A DNA stretch of 64,000 nt from Cristatella mucedo (GCA_009760855.2 WPIO01000040.1:2075001-2139000); one strand, 5' to 3'; shown: positions 10,886 to 21,299, numbered from the stretch's first letter. Notes: a model not told the origin generated them from the sequence alone. Program-made: numbers and translations.

Positions 10886-11116
10886 CTCTCTGCGCATCAT
10901 CTTGTACTTGGTCTCACTCGCGCGCAGGCGCAGCCGCATCTTGTCCCAGCCCTGGTAGTCGCCTCCGGCTCCTCCGCGCAGCCGCATGTGCCGGTGCTGC
11001 TGCGTGGCCGAGCGCATGCGACGGCTGTGATACGACGCGCCGGATGCCCCGCCGCCGCCGCCGCACCCGCCGCCGCCTTCGCCGAAGCCGCCTCCACGTG
11101 AGCGACGCGGCGGCAT
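10886..11116 (-). CDS. Candidate first coding exon, Gly/Arg-rich protein
   Basis: ATG at 11116-11114 opens 77 codons and ends exactly in phase 0 at a donor (CAGAGAG|GTAGGC, 10886/10885). The peptide begins MPPRRSRGGGFGEGGGG (RGG/Gly-rich, as in RNA-binding tails). It then becomes Met/Arg/His-rich, with DYQGWDKMRLRLRASETKYK near the end. The Gly-rich part is partly a GGC repeat. No defined domain is recognised and later exons were not found. Confidence 0.4.
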
Positions 11117-11739
11117 TTGCGCCGTTCAGCCGCGGCGGATGGCGACCGCTGCGGCGTCCGAGACGCTCAGCCGCTGCGACAGCGGCGGCGGCGGCGGCGG
11201 CGGGCGCACGAGTCCGGCGAACTCGGGCGGCGCAGTGGCTCGAAGAGCATAGATCCCAACTCCTTCGCTCGCAACGTCGCCGCGTCGCTGCTTGCGAGCG
11301 CCGGCCGCGGCTCCGCACGCACGGCAACGGCGCGGCCGCTGGCGACGATGCGGCTGCGGCGAGTGCGAGCGCCGCGTTGCGGCGCGGCGCCGCCGGGGCT
11401 GCGGCAGCGGCCGACAAATTGATTTTTTCAGCCCGGTGTCTAACTGTTTCTATTGTGAGCGGCAAATTACATTTCATTGTGACCGCTCTCGCCCCGTCTT
11501 CCGTGTTTTCGAGACCGCTCGCGCGCAATTGGCTACCTCGCGGCTGCGCTCGGCGGCGTCGCAGGACGGCCCCGCCCCCCCCCCGTTCATTGCGCCTCCG
11601 TTGTCCGGTGCGTCGAAATTGCGTGCGGGCCAAGGGCGCGCGGCGCGCGCAAACTCGCTGCCGGCCTTCGCGCGCGCGCTGCGGCTACGTCGACGCAGTT
11701 CCGCTAGTTCCGCCTCCGGTTCCCAGGCCGAGCAGACGT
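11117..11739. other. GC-rich, no firm gene
   Basis: GGC-repeat patches and long frames on all strands, and nothing recognisable. A less GC-rich patch near 11418-11500 carries no splice-supported exon. Confidence 0.35.
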
Positions 11740-11780
11740 CGGCCGCTTCCGCCGCTGCAGCGCAGCGGCGGAAGCGGCCG
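11740..11780. repeat. Perfect palindrome, 19-bp arms, 3-nt loop
   Basis: 11740-11758 (CGGCCGCTTCCGCCGCTGC) is the exact reverse complement of 11762-11780. Confidence 0.95.
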
Positions 11781-12142
11781 CGCGAGCGCGCCCGCTTAGA
11801 GTTTCCCCGCGCCTACTCGGTACCGCGCGCCGCCCGTCCGCCGTCGTGCCGACGCCCGGTGGCACTGGCCGGCGGCGGCGACGCTACGGCGGCCAAACTT
11901 CCAGCGCCAAAGTGCCGCCGCCTCGCATTCGGGTCACGCGACGGCCGCTGCGCAGGAAGGAGGCGTTGGCCCGCGGCGACGCGGCGCGCAGGAAGGAGGC
12001 AGCCTCGTTCGGCTCATTAGCGACGCCGGCGTCGCTAATTGCGCCCAGGAGCTACCCGACGAAGCCGAAGAAGCCTCAGCCAGCCGAGGCGCCCGAGGGC
12101 CGCCGCGCCGATTCTCCGGCGGCTCGTCTGGACTCGAGAGGA
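11781..12142. other. GC-rich, no gene seen
   Basis: Duplicated GGAAGGAGGC-containing segments near 11955-11998 and a local GCGACGCCGGCGTCGC palindrome near 12020. No exon is supported. Confidence 0.35.
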
Positions 12143-12184
12143 CAGGCAGCACGCGACGTCGGACGCGACGTCGCGTGCTGCCTG
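12143..12184. repeat. Perfect palindrome, 19-bp arms, 4-nt loop
   Basis: 12143-12161 (CAGGCAGCACGCGACGTCG) pairs exactly with 12166-12184. Confidence 0.95.
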
Positions 12185-12594
12185 CGGTCGGTGAGCGTGC
12201 GTGCTGGGCACGCAGTTGAGCGGGCGCGAATGAGAACAAAAGCGCCGAGCTCCGACTAGCAGACTCCGACCAGTCGACCAGAGCAGACTACAGGCAGACT
12301 AGACAAGGAGGCCCGGGGCGCCCAGTCTCTCGTGCGACGACGAGTGCCGCCTTCTGCTCGTAGGCGCCACCTTCGTCCGATCCGACGGCGACGACGTGCG
12401 AAATCTCGACTATTGACGCACGAGCCACTTCGTCTGCTCCTCTCGTCTCTTGGTCGATGCCTTAAGGATCGGCTTGGCTCGCAGCTTGACTCGCTGTTCG
12501 TCCGACGTCGACGGGAAGCATGGCCGCCGCAGGTGGCGGTAGCGCACGTTTGACGCTGTCTCTGCGCTAGTTCAGCGACCGCTGCCAGTGCAGA

Positions 12595-12652
12595 CGGCGA
12601 GACCGGACGCTGCCGCTGCGCCGAGAGGCTGCGGCAACGTCCGGTCTCGCCG
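12595..12652. repeat. Perfect inverted repeat, 15-bp arms, 28-nt loop
   Basis: 12595-12609 (CGGCGAGACCGGACG) pairs exactly with 12638-12652. Confidence 0.9.
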
Positions 12653-13149
12653 CCGCCGCCGCCGCTGTTGCTCCTCCTCATCACTCTCCTCCATCCTCCT
12701 CCTGTCCTCGCCGTTGTTTCAATCGTCATCATGGCCGCCACGGCGGCCTACGCAGAGCGCTTCCGGTCGATCGACGAGAAGCAGCAGCAGCAGCCTTCAC
12801 CTTGAGCAGCCGCAGCCGGCGAGGCGACGAGTCGACGGAAGGTTTCGCCGCGAAAAAGCCTCGTCCGCAAGTGACACGCACAGCTGTCTGATTGAGTTTC
12901 GCAAGGCACCGATTAGCTGCCTTGCAGCGTGCGCGTCCGCCGGGCGAAATTTGCCAGGGTCGCGCACGCTGGCGTGCATCCGACACGCGACCGACACGCG
13001 ACCGCTTGATTATCCGACGGCTCGAGACGATTCTGCGCGATCTCGCGCGGTGCCCTTCGTTGTGCAACGAGCGCGTCCGTCCTCCATTGTGAACAGTCGC
13101 CTCATCGCCTCGGCGAACGCCGTAATCGCAGCGTCTCCGGCCCCGGCAG
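12653..13149. other. GC-rich, no firm gene
   Basis: Open frames on both strands without convincing splice signals. Confidence 0.3.
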
Positions 13150-13353
13150 CAATGGTCGACGATGGAGTCGGATGAAGACGGATAGTCGGATGGAGGCTGA
13201 TGGAGGCGATTGGTCGACGATCGTCCACGATGGAGGCGATTGGTTGACGGTGGTCAACGGTGGAGTCAAATGGAGGCTGATGGAGTAGGATATCGCAAAT
13301 CCTGTCCCGCGATCGCCTGGCCCAGCCGCGCTCGCAGGGCAGGATTTGCGATA
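13150..13353. repeat. Degenerate GATGGAGGC repeats plus a hairpin
   Basis: 13150-13285 consists of irregular repeats of GGATGGAGGCTGATGGAG-like units. It is followed by an inverted repeat with 14-bp arms: TATCGCAAATCCTG at 13291-13304, complement at 13340-13353. Confidence 0.75.
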
Positions 13354-13514
13354 GCGCTCGCTCTCGGGACTCCTCGTGGAGGGGAAGGCTACGGAAGCCG
13401 GACACGAGAAAGCGTCGGTCGCGTGGCAACGAAGATGCTAGGAAGGAAGGGCCAATATTTCTGCAAAGCTCGCACTCGCCCGTTGCTGTCCCGCATTCGT
13501 GACTTGTTGAAAGC

Positions 13515-13522
13515 TAGAGAGA

Positions 13523-13567
<45 letters not shown>

Positions 13568-13625
13568 GAAGAGAGAGGGAAGGGAGGGAGGGAGAGAGAG
13601 CGGAGAGACAGACAGACAGACAGAG
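13515..13625. repeat. (GA)n / (GGA) / (GACA) microsatellite
   Basis: A purine array of about 110 bp. Confidence 0.95.
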
Positions 13626-14989
13626 AATCTCGTTTCATGGCTGTACTCGCTGTTGCCAAAAGCTTTCTCTTGGAGGGGTGGAGATACGAAGGCGTGGCCT
13701 GGATTCCGCCACGCCTCCGGATGGGGTGAATCCATCTTCCTGCCCTCCAAGCACACTGAGACTCTCGGGAAGATTCGCTCACTTGGGGGAATTCGAAGGC
13801 TCACACTGATTGGTCGACATCCTTGAATGGTATCAAGAAATAAATAAAAGTAAGACACAGACGATTGACAATGAATTAATGATGAATTCGATTCAACAAT
13901 TCCCACAGCTTAGGGCAAAGACTTTGCTTTATGTTTGTGCAGCTGCCCTGAAGCACTTTCCGCCGATCGAGCGAAATTCTGCTCTGCCATTCACGCCCAT
14001 TCCGCTCGGGTGGTCGTGTGCCGGAGAGGCGACACGCCGCCTGACGGCGCTGCGGAGCTACTGCGAATCGATTTTTTCCTTTTTTTCGCGCGAGCAGCGA
14101 GCGCTCTGTTTCGTACGCTGGCGAGATCAAACAATCCGTAGCGACCTCGGCGCGGGTCACAGGGGACAGCGGGCGCCCGCCTGCGCCCTGCGAGTTTCCT
14201 ACTAGGAGCTGCAAGCTCGCGGCGGCGACGATGACGAGGGAAAGATAGCCTCCTGATTTCGCATCGATCTAGGAACGGCGGCGGGCGGGCCACCGAGGCC
14301 GCCAGATGGCGCTTCGCGGCCGAAGCCCGCGGCCGAGGAGCTGCTAGCGAGCCTGCGCGAGCCGCCGCGATTTGTCGACGCTCCTCGCGATCAGACCGCT
14401 GTCGCGTAGCCGCCGCCGCCGGAATGTCGTCACAGAATGGCGGCGCCGCCGCTCCGCTCGCTGTCACGTGCCGGGCAGCAGCTCGAACCGGGCACATCCG
14501 GGGCCGCGGGCTGTCGAGCTGCGACGAAGCTGCAGAGTCGGAACTAGACTGGCGGCCGAAGCCGTAGACGCGGAGGGGTTCGGACGGCGAAGGGTCGGGG
14601 CACCGGTGCCGAGCCCTGCGAAAGGCCGCCGCCCCCTCGAGGTCGAATCGCGATCGGCCGATGGGCGGCGGCGGAGAACAGCCAGCCGCTGTTGCTCGGC
14701 TCAGCCTCGAGAAGGGCGCTCATCGTATCGCCGAGAGCGTCTGTCGCGGACAGACTCGCCGCGCGGCGGCGATCGAGGTCAGGCATCGTCATTCGCAGTC
14801 TTCGGAGTTAGAGGCGGAGTGGGCGCTGCCGGCTCGGCCAAATCTAGCCAGCTCTGCCGCATCGAACGGCTGCGGCCAATGGTGACCAAATCCTGTGCCG
14901 TGGAAATTGGGAAAGTCGCCCTTGGGAAAGGAAAAGGCCCGGAGGCAAGCTCGAGAAAGGTCGAGAAAGATCGAGAAAGCGTGCGTAAG
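13626..14989. other. Mixed to GC-rich, no firm gene
   Basis: Open frames with fairly natural composition lie on the minus strand at about 13640-13800 and on the plus strand at about 13810-14040, but they lack paired splice sites. 14215-14900 is GC-rich with nothing recognisable. Confidence 0.35.
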
Positions 14990-16985
14990 ATCAAGAATCC
15001 TCATATGCATGACTGCCCATCGTCGGGCATATGAGGACCAGTGTAGATCGTACAGGTTGATCGTAGCAAAGATCAAGTCTAGCATTTACGAAAACATGGT
15101 TGAATTACAGAGACACAACCCACAAATCCTTAAGTCTACCACCAGCCGTCTCCTTGACCGCTTCCAGGCTAGCTGCTTATCTAGTGATCCTTGTGGTGAC
15201 CGCTTCTTTGTCAGAAATATAGACAAGGTCAGTGAGTCTATCCCTGAGGTATATAATTCATTTGTATTTGTATTTGTATAGCGCCCCAAGAGAACTTAAT
15301 CTCTATTCAGGCGCTTCACATATGCCTCGGGGCTCGAGCCTACGACCTCAGACAGACCTTGGTCGGGGCGAGCACCTTAACCGCTGGACCAAAGTAGCAG
15401 CTTTACCTCTCTATATTCATGTTCCTCAATCGCATCAACGCAGGCCTCATGTCCCTCGATTCCGTGCACTACATCAATGTCTACATTCAAGTAGGCCGCG
15501 AGTGACTTTATTGTGTGCCATGAAATTTATCTCTCAGTCAAAAAACACTACTAGTCATCTAGACCCTAGTCTGACTGTCCAACTTCTACAATGCCAGGAT
15601 CTGCTGCTGCCATGCTTAACTAATATGATAAATGTCTAGGCAATGTCCCAGCACCTTTCAAAAAAGCTGTTGTTAGACCACTAATTAAGAAAGCAACGCT
15701 AGACAAGGAGAAATTGAGAAACTTCCGCCCAGTCTCTATTCTATCGTTCCTATCAAAGACACTAGAACGAGTTGTGGCAGGCCAGCTGAACTCTTATATT
15801 GGAACCTCAAACCTAGAAACTAATTTCTGGCCAGGATATCGACCAGCTAATCGATCACCAAAGCCAGCATTGCTTAGGGTGTCGTACGGAATTTTTAGGA
15901 ATTCAGACTTGGGTAAAGTCTTACTGCTTGTTTTGCTCTTGAGCTGTCGGCAGCGTTAGATACAGTTGATCACTAAGTCCTTATCGAGCGCCTCTCATCT
16001 CGTCTGGGCATCACTAGCATTGAACTGCAATGGTTCAGATCCTGTCTCAGCAGGGGACTCCAGAATATTGATGTTAACGGACGAAGGTCATCCGAATAAA
16101 CACTGCAGTACGGGGTACTTGCTCAGATCTCTTGCTGTGTGCTCAGTCCGCTTTTTTTTCACAGTTAATACTCGCCCTCTTGCCGATATGGTAGCCAAGC
16201 ATAATCTAGGCTTTCACTTTCATGCAGGTGACACTGAGCTGCGACACACCCTTTCTTTGATTTCTCCCAGCCCCCCTAGTACATCGGATTCTCTACACAC
16301 TCTTGCTGAATGTAATGATGACAACCGCACTTGAATGGCAGCAAACTTTCTCCAATTACGTGACAATAAAACTAACTTACTAGTTATGGGAAAACCAAGT
16401 GTGACTCAGAAACTGGAAAGGTCATCGCATAAAATCGACTACGGCAGCATAGCTCCTGGTGCATCTGGACGCCACTAGGTGTCCTGTTCCAAAGTGACCT
16501 TTCACTAGATTACCAAATTAGTTCCACAGTCAACTGCCTACTTTCAGCTGCATAACATCGCTAAAATGTAGGCTTTTTTATAGACAGGCATACTAAATCT
16601 AAATTGGTCAATGCATTTTTAATATCCCGTCTCGACTTCTGTAGCTCTCTGCTGATGTAGCGGCCCGTGCAATCAGGCGCTTACATTTGATGAAAAGCTT
16701 TGCAGCTTGTTTTTCGTAGGGTTGCAGTTGCCACACCACAGCTTTTCTCGCCAACCTGAACTATCTCACAATCTAGCAGCGTATCGACTTCAAGGTTTTG
16801 TCACTTACTTTTAGGTCTCTTCATAATCTGGCACCTGCCTACCTATAAGAACTACTCACATACCATGCCATCGTACAACCCGCTGTTCTGACTCAAATTG
16901 TTCAGCAATATCTCGTACGAACCTCAAAAAATCTCCGGAGACCGCGCCTTTACATCCGTCTACCACCAGCCGTATGCTATTACAT
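14990..16985 (+). mobile_element. CR1/L2-type LINE with decayed reverse transcriptase
   Basis: Decayed ORF2 of a non-LTR retrotransposon. Before the SINE insertion it encodes the endonuclease-to-RT linker (IVAKIKSSIYENMVELQ..., SRLLDRF). RT motifs resume after the [36 protein letters not shown], then a frameshifted middle. The catalytic block reads FHFHAGDTEL where an intact element has a YADD-type motif. MAANFLQLRDNKTNLLVMGK follows. Several stops and frameshifts make it non-functional. The 3' end is lost near 16985, without hairpin or tail. A minus-strand SINE interrupts it at 15258-15394. Confidence 0.85.
15258..15394 (-). mobile_element. SINE-A copy nested in the LINE
   Basis: Read on the minus strand, it has a tRNA-like pol III A box (TGGTCCAGCGG, 15391-15381), then a B-box-like GGCTCGAGCC (near 15340-15331). 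The 3' hairpin AGCGCC...AGAGA...TCTCT...GGCGCT spans 15315-15280. The hairpin is shared with the tails of the local LINE. The end is ATACAAATACAAATACAAAT. This is the most complete copy of the family. Confidence 0.85.
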
Positions 16986-17088
16986 ACATAATATCAAGCT
17001 ATTTCGGTATGGAAATCAGTCGCGGTGAAGCTGACAGAGGCCATATTGCAATTTGACGGCAGGAGCCACTTCCGCAGCAAATAGCTGA

Positions 17089-17421
17089 AGAAATTTGAAA
17101 GAGCGGCTGACTCGCCTTGACGACCTCGCGAATTTCTCGCCTTCATTTTTAAAGCGCGGGGCGTACGAAGCCATCTACAAAGGCGCCTCGCGGAGGCGGC
17201 GAAAGAGCGGAGAAAGGAAGGACGCGAGAAAAGAGAAACGAGAAGAGACGGATGCGTTAAAAGCGCTGCTACTGGCAGCGCTTTTCTCCGAATCGTTTCG
17301 AGGCGAAGGCAAAGAGGTTAACGCGCCGGAGGCGACGCGGACGCGACAGGGCAGCTTTGGGCTCGTGGACAGCGCGGCGAGTTCTCGTTATACGGCCGCG
17401 ATCTCTGTGCGGTCTTTTTGA
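17089..17421 (+). CDS. Unrecognised ORF of natural composition
   Basis: Open from 17089 to a TGA at 17419-17421, about 110 codons. It includes LTRLDDLANFSPSFLKRG, a basic RRRRKSGERKDARKEKREE segment and LKALLLAALFSESFRGEGK. There is no ATG near the 5' end, so it would be a terminal exon with an unseen acceptor upstream. An 11-bp-arm hairpin (AAAAGCGCTGC) lies inside it around 17259-17285. No domain is recognised. It sits just after the truncated LINE and may be unrelated to it. Confidence 0.3.
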   Translation, partial: RNLKERLTRLDDLANFSPSFLKRGAYEAIYKGASRRRRKSGERKDARKEKREETDALKALLLAALFSESFRGEGKEVNAPEATRTRQGSFGLVDSAASSRYTAAISVRSF

Positions 17422-17914
17422 TCGCTGGGCCGTCGAGCCCAGCCAATCGCTGCGCTCATAGACAGACCTTCCGGTAGCGGCGGCGTCGTCGAGCGAAAAA
17501 ATCGCCGGACGATCGATGGGAATAACGGCGATCGAACGGGATGAGGAGGCTCTGACGACGACGGTTTATTGGTGTGACTCTCGCCAATCTCCGCATTCGA
17601 TGAGGAATCGGCGCCCAGCAGGAGGAGGCGGCGCTCGCCTGAGAGCGGCGGAGCTCTCTTGTCAGGGAGGCAAATTGATAAGGGCCCAGCACATCCATCG
17701 GTCGCCATGCTGTCGCCATGAGAGCGGGTTTTCTTTTTCTCCTTTTTAAAGTCCCAAAGTCTTTAAAGTCCCCGAGTGGCCCGCGTGGCACGGTGACCAG
17801 CGAGGACCGGGCGATCGAGGGTCGACGACACATTGTGTCGCCACATTCCCGACCCGCAGCACTGTGCCATACAAGAGGACACACCCCCATGGGCCGGCCC
17901 TGCTAGCTGACGAC
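17422..17914. other. No firm gene
   Basis: GC-rich. A long minus-strand frame (17456-17890) lacks recognisable motifs or splice support. Confidence 0.3.
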
Positions 17915-18088
17915 ACTAGCTGATTTAGCAGCCACATTTGTATAGCGACAGAGGAGCCTTTACGGCCATCGCCACCCCTTGCAGTCGGCAATAAAGGATC
18001 GCTTGCTGCAGGATTCGAACCCACGACCTGGCCACCGAGCGTCATGAAAAGCAGCCGCCTTACCCAGTGCGTGCCATCGCGGCTCACT
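17915..18088 (-). mobile_element. SINE-B (tRNA-derived), copy 1
   Basis: On the minus strand the head reads GAGCCGCGATGGCACGCACT...GGTAAGGCGGC (A-box region). It is followed by a near-canonical B box, GGGTTCGAATCC, at about 18018-18007. The body contains CTGCAAGGGGTGGCGATGGC and CCTCTGTCGCTATACAAATG, and the 3' end reads GCTGCTAAATCAGCTAG. The tail differs from SINE-A, so this is a separate family. It probably uses a different LINE partner. Confidence 0.8.
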
Positions 18089-18474
18089 CACAGCCATCGG
18101 GTCATCTGAGCCAGGGCCGCCGAGATCAAGGGCACGTGACGCGAGACGGCCTCGCCGCTACGACGGTCGCATGGCCGAGCGGCTCGCGAGCGGCGAGGCG
18201 CTATATGCTGCGTTTGTGCTTTTTGTGTGTGCGCTGATATTTCTATTGGTCGTCAGACCGAAGGCGAATGCGCTTTGCCGCCGCTAGCGGCGTAGCGCTA
18301 TAGCGTGGCGGCTGTGTCCTATTCCACAGCCACATCCGTAGGTCGAGCGAAGGGTCGAGCGAACCGAGCTGCGCAGTGCGCACGATCGCGCGCGCTGCTC
18401 GCACGCCGTTTCTCTCGCTCCGTCGACGCGCGCTCGCACTTTGACGCACGACCGACCAACGATCGATTGTCGGT

Positions 18475-18592
18475 GCGAGTCCTTCAGCGCGCGCGTCAAA
18501 GGAATCTCCCGCTGCAAGCGGCGGCGGCGGCGATAGCCGCTCGTCTGTCGCACTATATATATATATGCATGATGCTGTTAAATCAGCTAACC
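18475..18592 (+). mobile_element. SINE-B, 3' part, copy 2
   Basis: Shares CGCTGCAAGCGG..GCGATAGCC, CTGTCGC and the terminal GCTGTTAAATCAGCTA with the copies at 17915 and 19878. A short (AT)n insertion lies before the end. The tRNA-like head is missing or unrecognisable. Confidence 0.55.
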
Positions 18593-19295
18593 GCCACTTT
18601 TTACTGTACTGCCACTCGGTCAGAAGTCGAGCGGGAACAGTCAATTGTCAAGAAGTCGAATGCGCGTACGGCGTAGTCACTGCTGTCCTCGATTAACAGC
18701 AGAGCAGACTGGCGGCATTAAAGAAATCGCATTTGCATAAGCCGGATTGCAGACGGAATAGCACTTACTTACGCTAAAGCGCAATGGCTTAGAACGACTC
18801 TCAACTTGAGTCTCATCCAGAGTTTTTGTGACTCTGCTTGAAGCGTCGAACCGGATTTTATGATCTTCGAAGGCGAAATATTAATATTTTTTCTGTAAAA
18901 ATGATGAAACAGCGGAGGCCGTCTGCCGCGTCATTCTAGAAGGTTCCGCATTACACAAGGCCGTCCATTTGCGACAGAACTGGGTGAAGAAAGAGTCCAC
19001 CTCGAGCGGAAAACGATCGGTTTCTCCTCTGGGTTTCTCCTCTGGCTCTCCAACGGGTTTCTCCTCTGGCTTTCCGGCCCGATTCTCTACCAATCGATCT
19101 AACTTGTTCTACAGCTAGCAGCGCAGCGATTAAGCCTTTTGCCTTTCCCCCTCGGTTTCTTGAGCCGAGGTGACCCGGCGCACCGCCTGAATTCGCGCTC
19201 CTACTTTTAACTGCCATTGGCCGAACTTAGACCGCTGCAATCAATCGTTACAATCGAACCAGCCGCAGAAGGCGTAGAGGCGGTGCAGTGTGCAC
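18593..19295. other. No gene seen
   Basis: Mixed composition. Contains three near-identical TTTCTCCTCTGG repeats at 19020-19075. Confidence 0.4.
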
Positions 19296-19322
19296 AGGGG
19301 GAGAGAGAGAGCGAAGAGGGTA

Positions 19323-19353
<31 letters not shown>

Positions 19354-19371
19354 GGAGAGAGGCAGAGGGAG

Positions 19372-19465
<94 letters not shown>

Positions 19466-19624
19466 TGAGTGAATTGGAGAGAGAGATAGAGAGAGAGACA
19501 GACATATCGACAGAGAGAGGAGAGAGAGACAGAGACAGAGACAGACAGAGACAGACAAAGATACAAAGAGAGAAAAAGAGAGAGACAGAGAGAGAGAGTA
19601 ACAAAGAGAGAGAGAGACAGAGAC

Positions 19625-19695
<71 letters not shown>

Positions 19696-19700
19696 AGGGA
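19296..19700. repeat. (GA)n / (GACA)n array, 400 bp
   Basis: A purine-rich microsatellite with a GACA-rich middle and a non-repeat interruption near 19464-19480. Confidence 0.95.
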
Positions 19701-19877
19701 TAGACACTCACTTGTTCCAGTGAGAAGAGGCATACGGGGGTAGGGAGCAGGATAAGGCGCTCTTTCAGAACGTTCTAAAAAAGTTCTAGGAAGTTACCAA
19801 ATAATTCTAAAAGTTTCCGCAACACATAAGCCCAGCATAGAAACGCCCAGACGATGAGAGTACTAATAATAATCATA

Positions 19878-20048
19878 CTAGCTGATTTAACAGCGTCTTT
19901 TTGTAAAGCGACAGAAGAGCCTTTAAGGCTATCGCTACCGCTTGCAGCGACAATAGAGAATCGCCCACCGAAGGATTCAAGCCCAAGACCCTGGGATCGA
20001 GTAGTGTAAAAAGCAACCGCCATTGTGTGTGCCAGTATGGCTCGAAGC
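19878..20048 (-). mobile_element. SINE-B (tRNA-derived), copy 3
   Basis: Same order as the copy at 17915, read on minus: GCACACACAATGGCGGTTGC head, a B-box region GGGCTTGAATCC, then CGCTGCAAGCGGTAGCGATA, CTCTTCTGTCGCTTTACAAA and GCTGTTAAATCAGCTAG. Several substitutions separate the two copies. Confidence 0.75.
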
Positions 20049-20582
20049 GCAGGCGATAGTAACCCGATGGCGGGCCGGCAGCCGCACCACCGCCGCAGCC
20101 TCTGCGAGGCGCCCCGTAGCTTATGACGAGGGCGGTTCGCGAGCGCACGCACGCACCAGCCACGGACGCTCCCCAGGCGAGCAGAGCGGAGCAGCAGGAC
20201 TCGCTGTGTCAATATCGAAGCCGCAATCGCCGTATCTCGACCGCCGTTCGCCGCCGCCGCCGAGACGCAGGCCAACTGCACACGAACGGCGCACGATTGT
20301 CTGCCCCCAACCCCCAGCACCCGAGAGCGTCCGGCGAGCGGACTCTGTTGGCGACACATTCGCGACGTGCACTCGCCATCGGACATCGCGACTTCGTGAC
20401 GTCGGACTTTTGCGGGCATCGCGGAGACTGCGGGGCGCTCGAGGCCGTTTGTCGGCCGCGCTGGCTACGGCGCGGCGGCGCCCGCTGAGGCACCGCCGCG
20501 CCGCCACTCGGCTGCGAGCCGGACGGCGCTCGAGCGCAGCCCGAAGGAAGGACCGTCGCCGCTCGGCGGCGATCGCACTCAC
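20049..20582. other. GC-rich, no firm gene
   Basis: Possibly intron or further exons of the minus-strand unit to the right. Frames overlap on both strands. Confidence 0.3.
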
Positions 20583-20915
20583 CTCGCCGCCACTGTATCC
20601 GTCGTCGCCGCCCCCGTTGTCGGCGTCTTGGCGCCTGAGCGACCGGCGCTTGTCGGCGGCTCGGGAGGCGCGAGCCCGGTGTACCCGGCGCGCCGCCTTG
20701 GCAGCCGCGGACGGCATGAGCGGTCGGCGGCGGACGTTCGCGGGGCGGCGGGCCTTTCTTCCGGTTAGGCGACGCGGCGGCGGAACGCGGCCGCAGCTTC
20801 GTCGGCGGCTCCGGTGGGCTCGGCGACGGGAGCTCACCGGAAGCAGAGCTCTCTACGTCCGACGCGGTCTCGGCTGCAGCCGCGGTTGCAGCTCGCTCTC
20901 CTTCGGCGGCGGCGG
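20583..20915 (-). CDS. Candidate Pro/Ser/Ala-rich exon(s), unrecognised
   Basis: Minus-strand frame opening just after a TAAG at 20915 (possible acceptor). It reads AETASDVESSASGELPSPSP, then PPEPPTKLRPRSAAASPNRK and KKGPPPRERPPPT, a disordered phosphoprotein-like composition. A near-perfect donor (GGCGAG|GTGAGTGCG) ends it at 20583. A second donor (TTCCG|GTGAGC) at 20838 could split it. In the last ~150 bases all three frames are open, so the reading frame there is uncertain. The call is inference from composition plus donors. Confidence 0.35.
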
Positions 20916-21207
20916 GCGCTTAGCGGCGGAGCAGCGCCGAGCGCCGGGGCGATGATGCTGCCGCGGCGGGAGCTCGTGACTGAGCGCGGGAGATTGGCGC
21001 TGAAGCCGGGGAAGCCGCCGACGTGCGGCCGAGACGTTGACCTTTGCGCTGCTGCGCACAGCGCGCCTGAGAGAGGAAGCAAAATCTCTCCGCTCTTTTG
21101 CTACTGCGGCGCACGGCCGGGTGCCGGTGCCAGGCCGATGCGTCTAAATCCCCTAAATCCGCCAGCGCAGCACGGCGAAACGACTCAGGACGTGGCTTCG
21201 CACTCAC

Positions 21208-21298
21208 CGTGCGCTTTCAGATGCGCGCCTTCGGCGCGCGGAGAAAGGGAAGTCCGTCGGAGCGCGCCGAACGCCTCGGCGATTACGGCCGACGGCTA
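21208..21298 (-). CDS. Candidate internal exon, unrecognised
   Basis: Bounded by an acceptor-like AAATTAG ending at 21299 and a strong donor (GCACG|GTGAGTGCG) at 21208. The frame reads AVIAEAFGALRRTSLSPRAE then GAHLKAH. It may belong with the candidate exons at 20583-20915 and 22226-22330, all on the minus strand, but phases could not be chained. Confidence 0.3.
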
Positions 21299-21299
21299 A

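Noticed and set aside
18000-18025. Possible tRNA gene at the B box GGTTCGAATCC
   Set aside because: No acceptor or anticodon stem fits, and related copies with the same 3' tail occur nearby. It is a SINE head.
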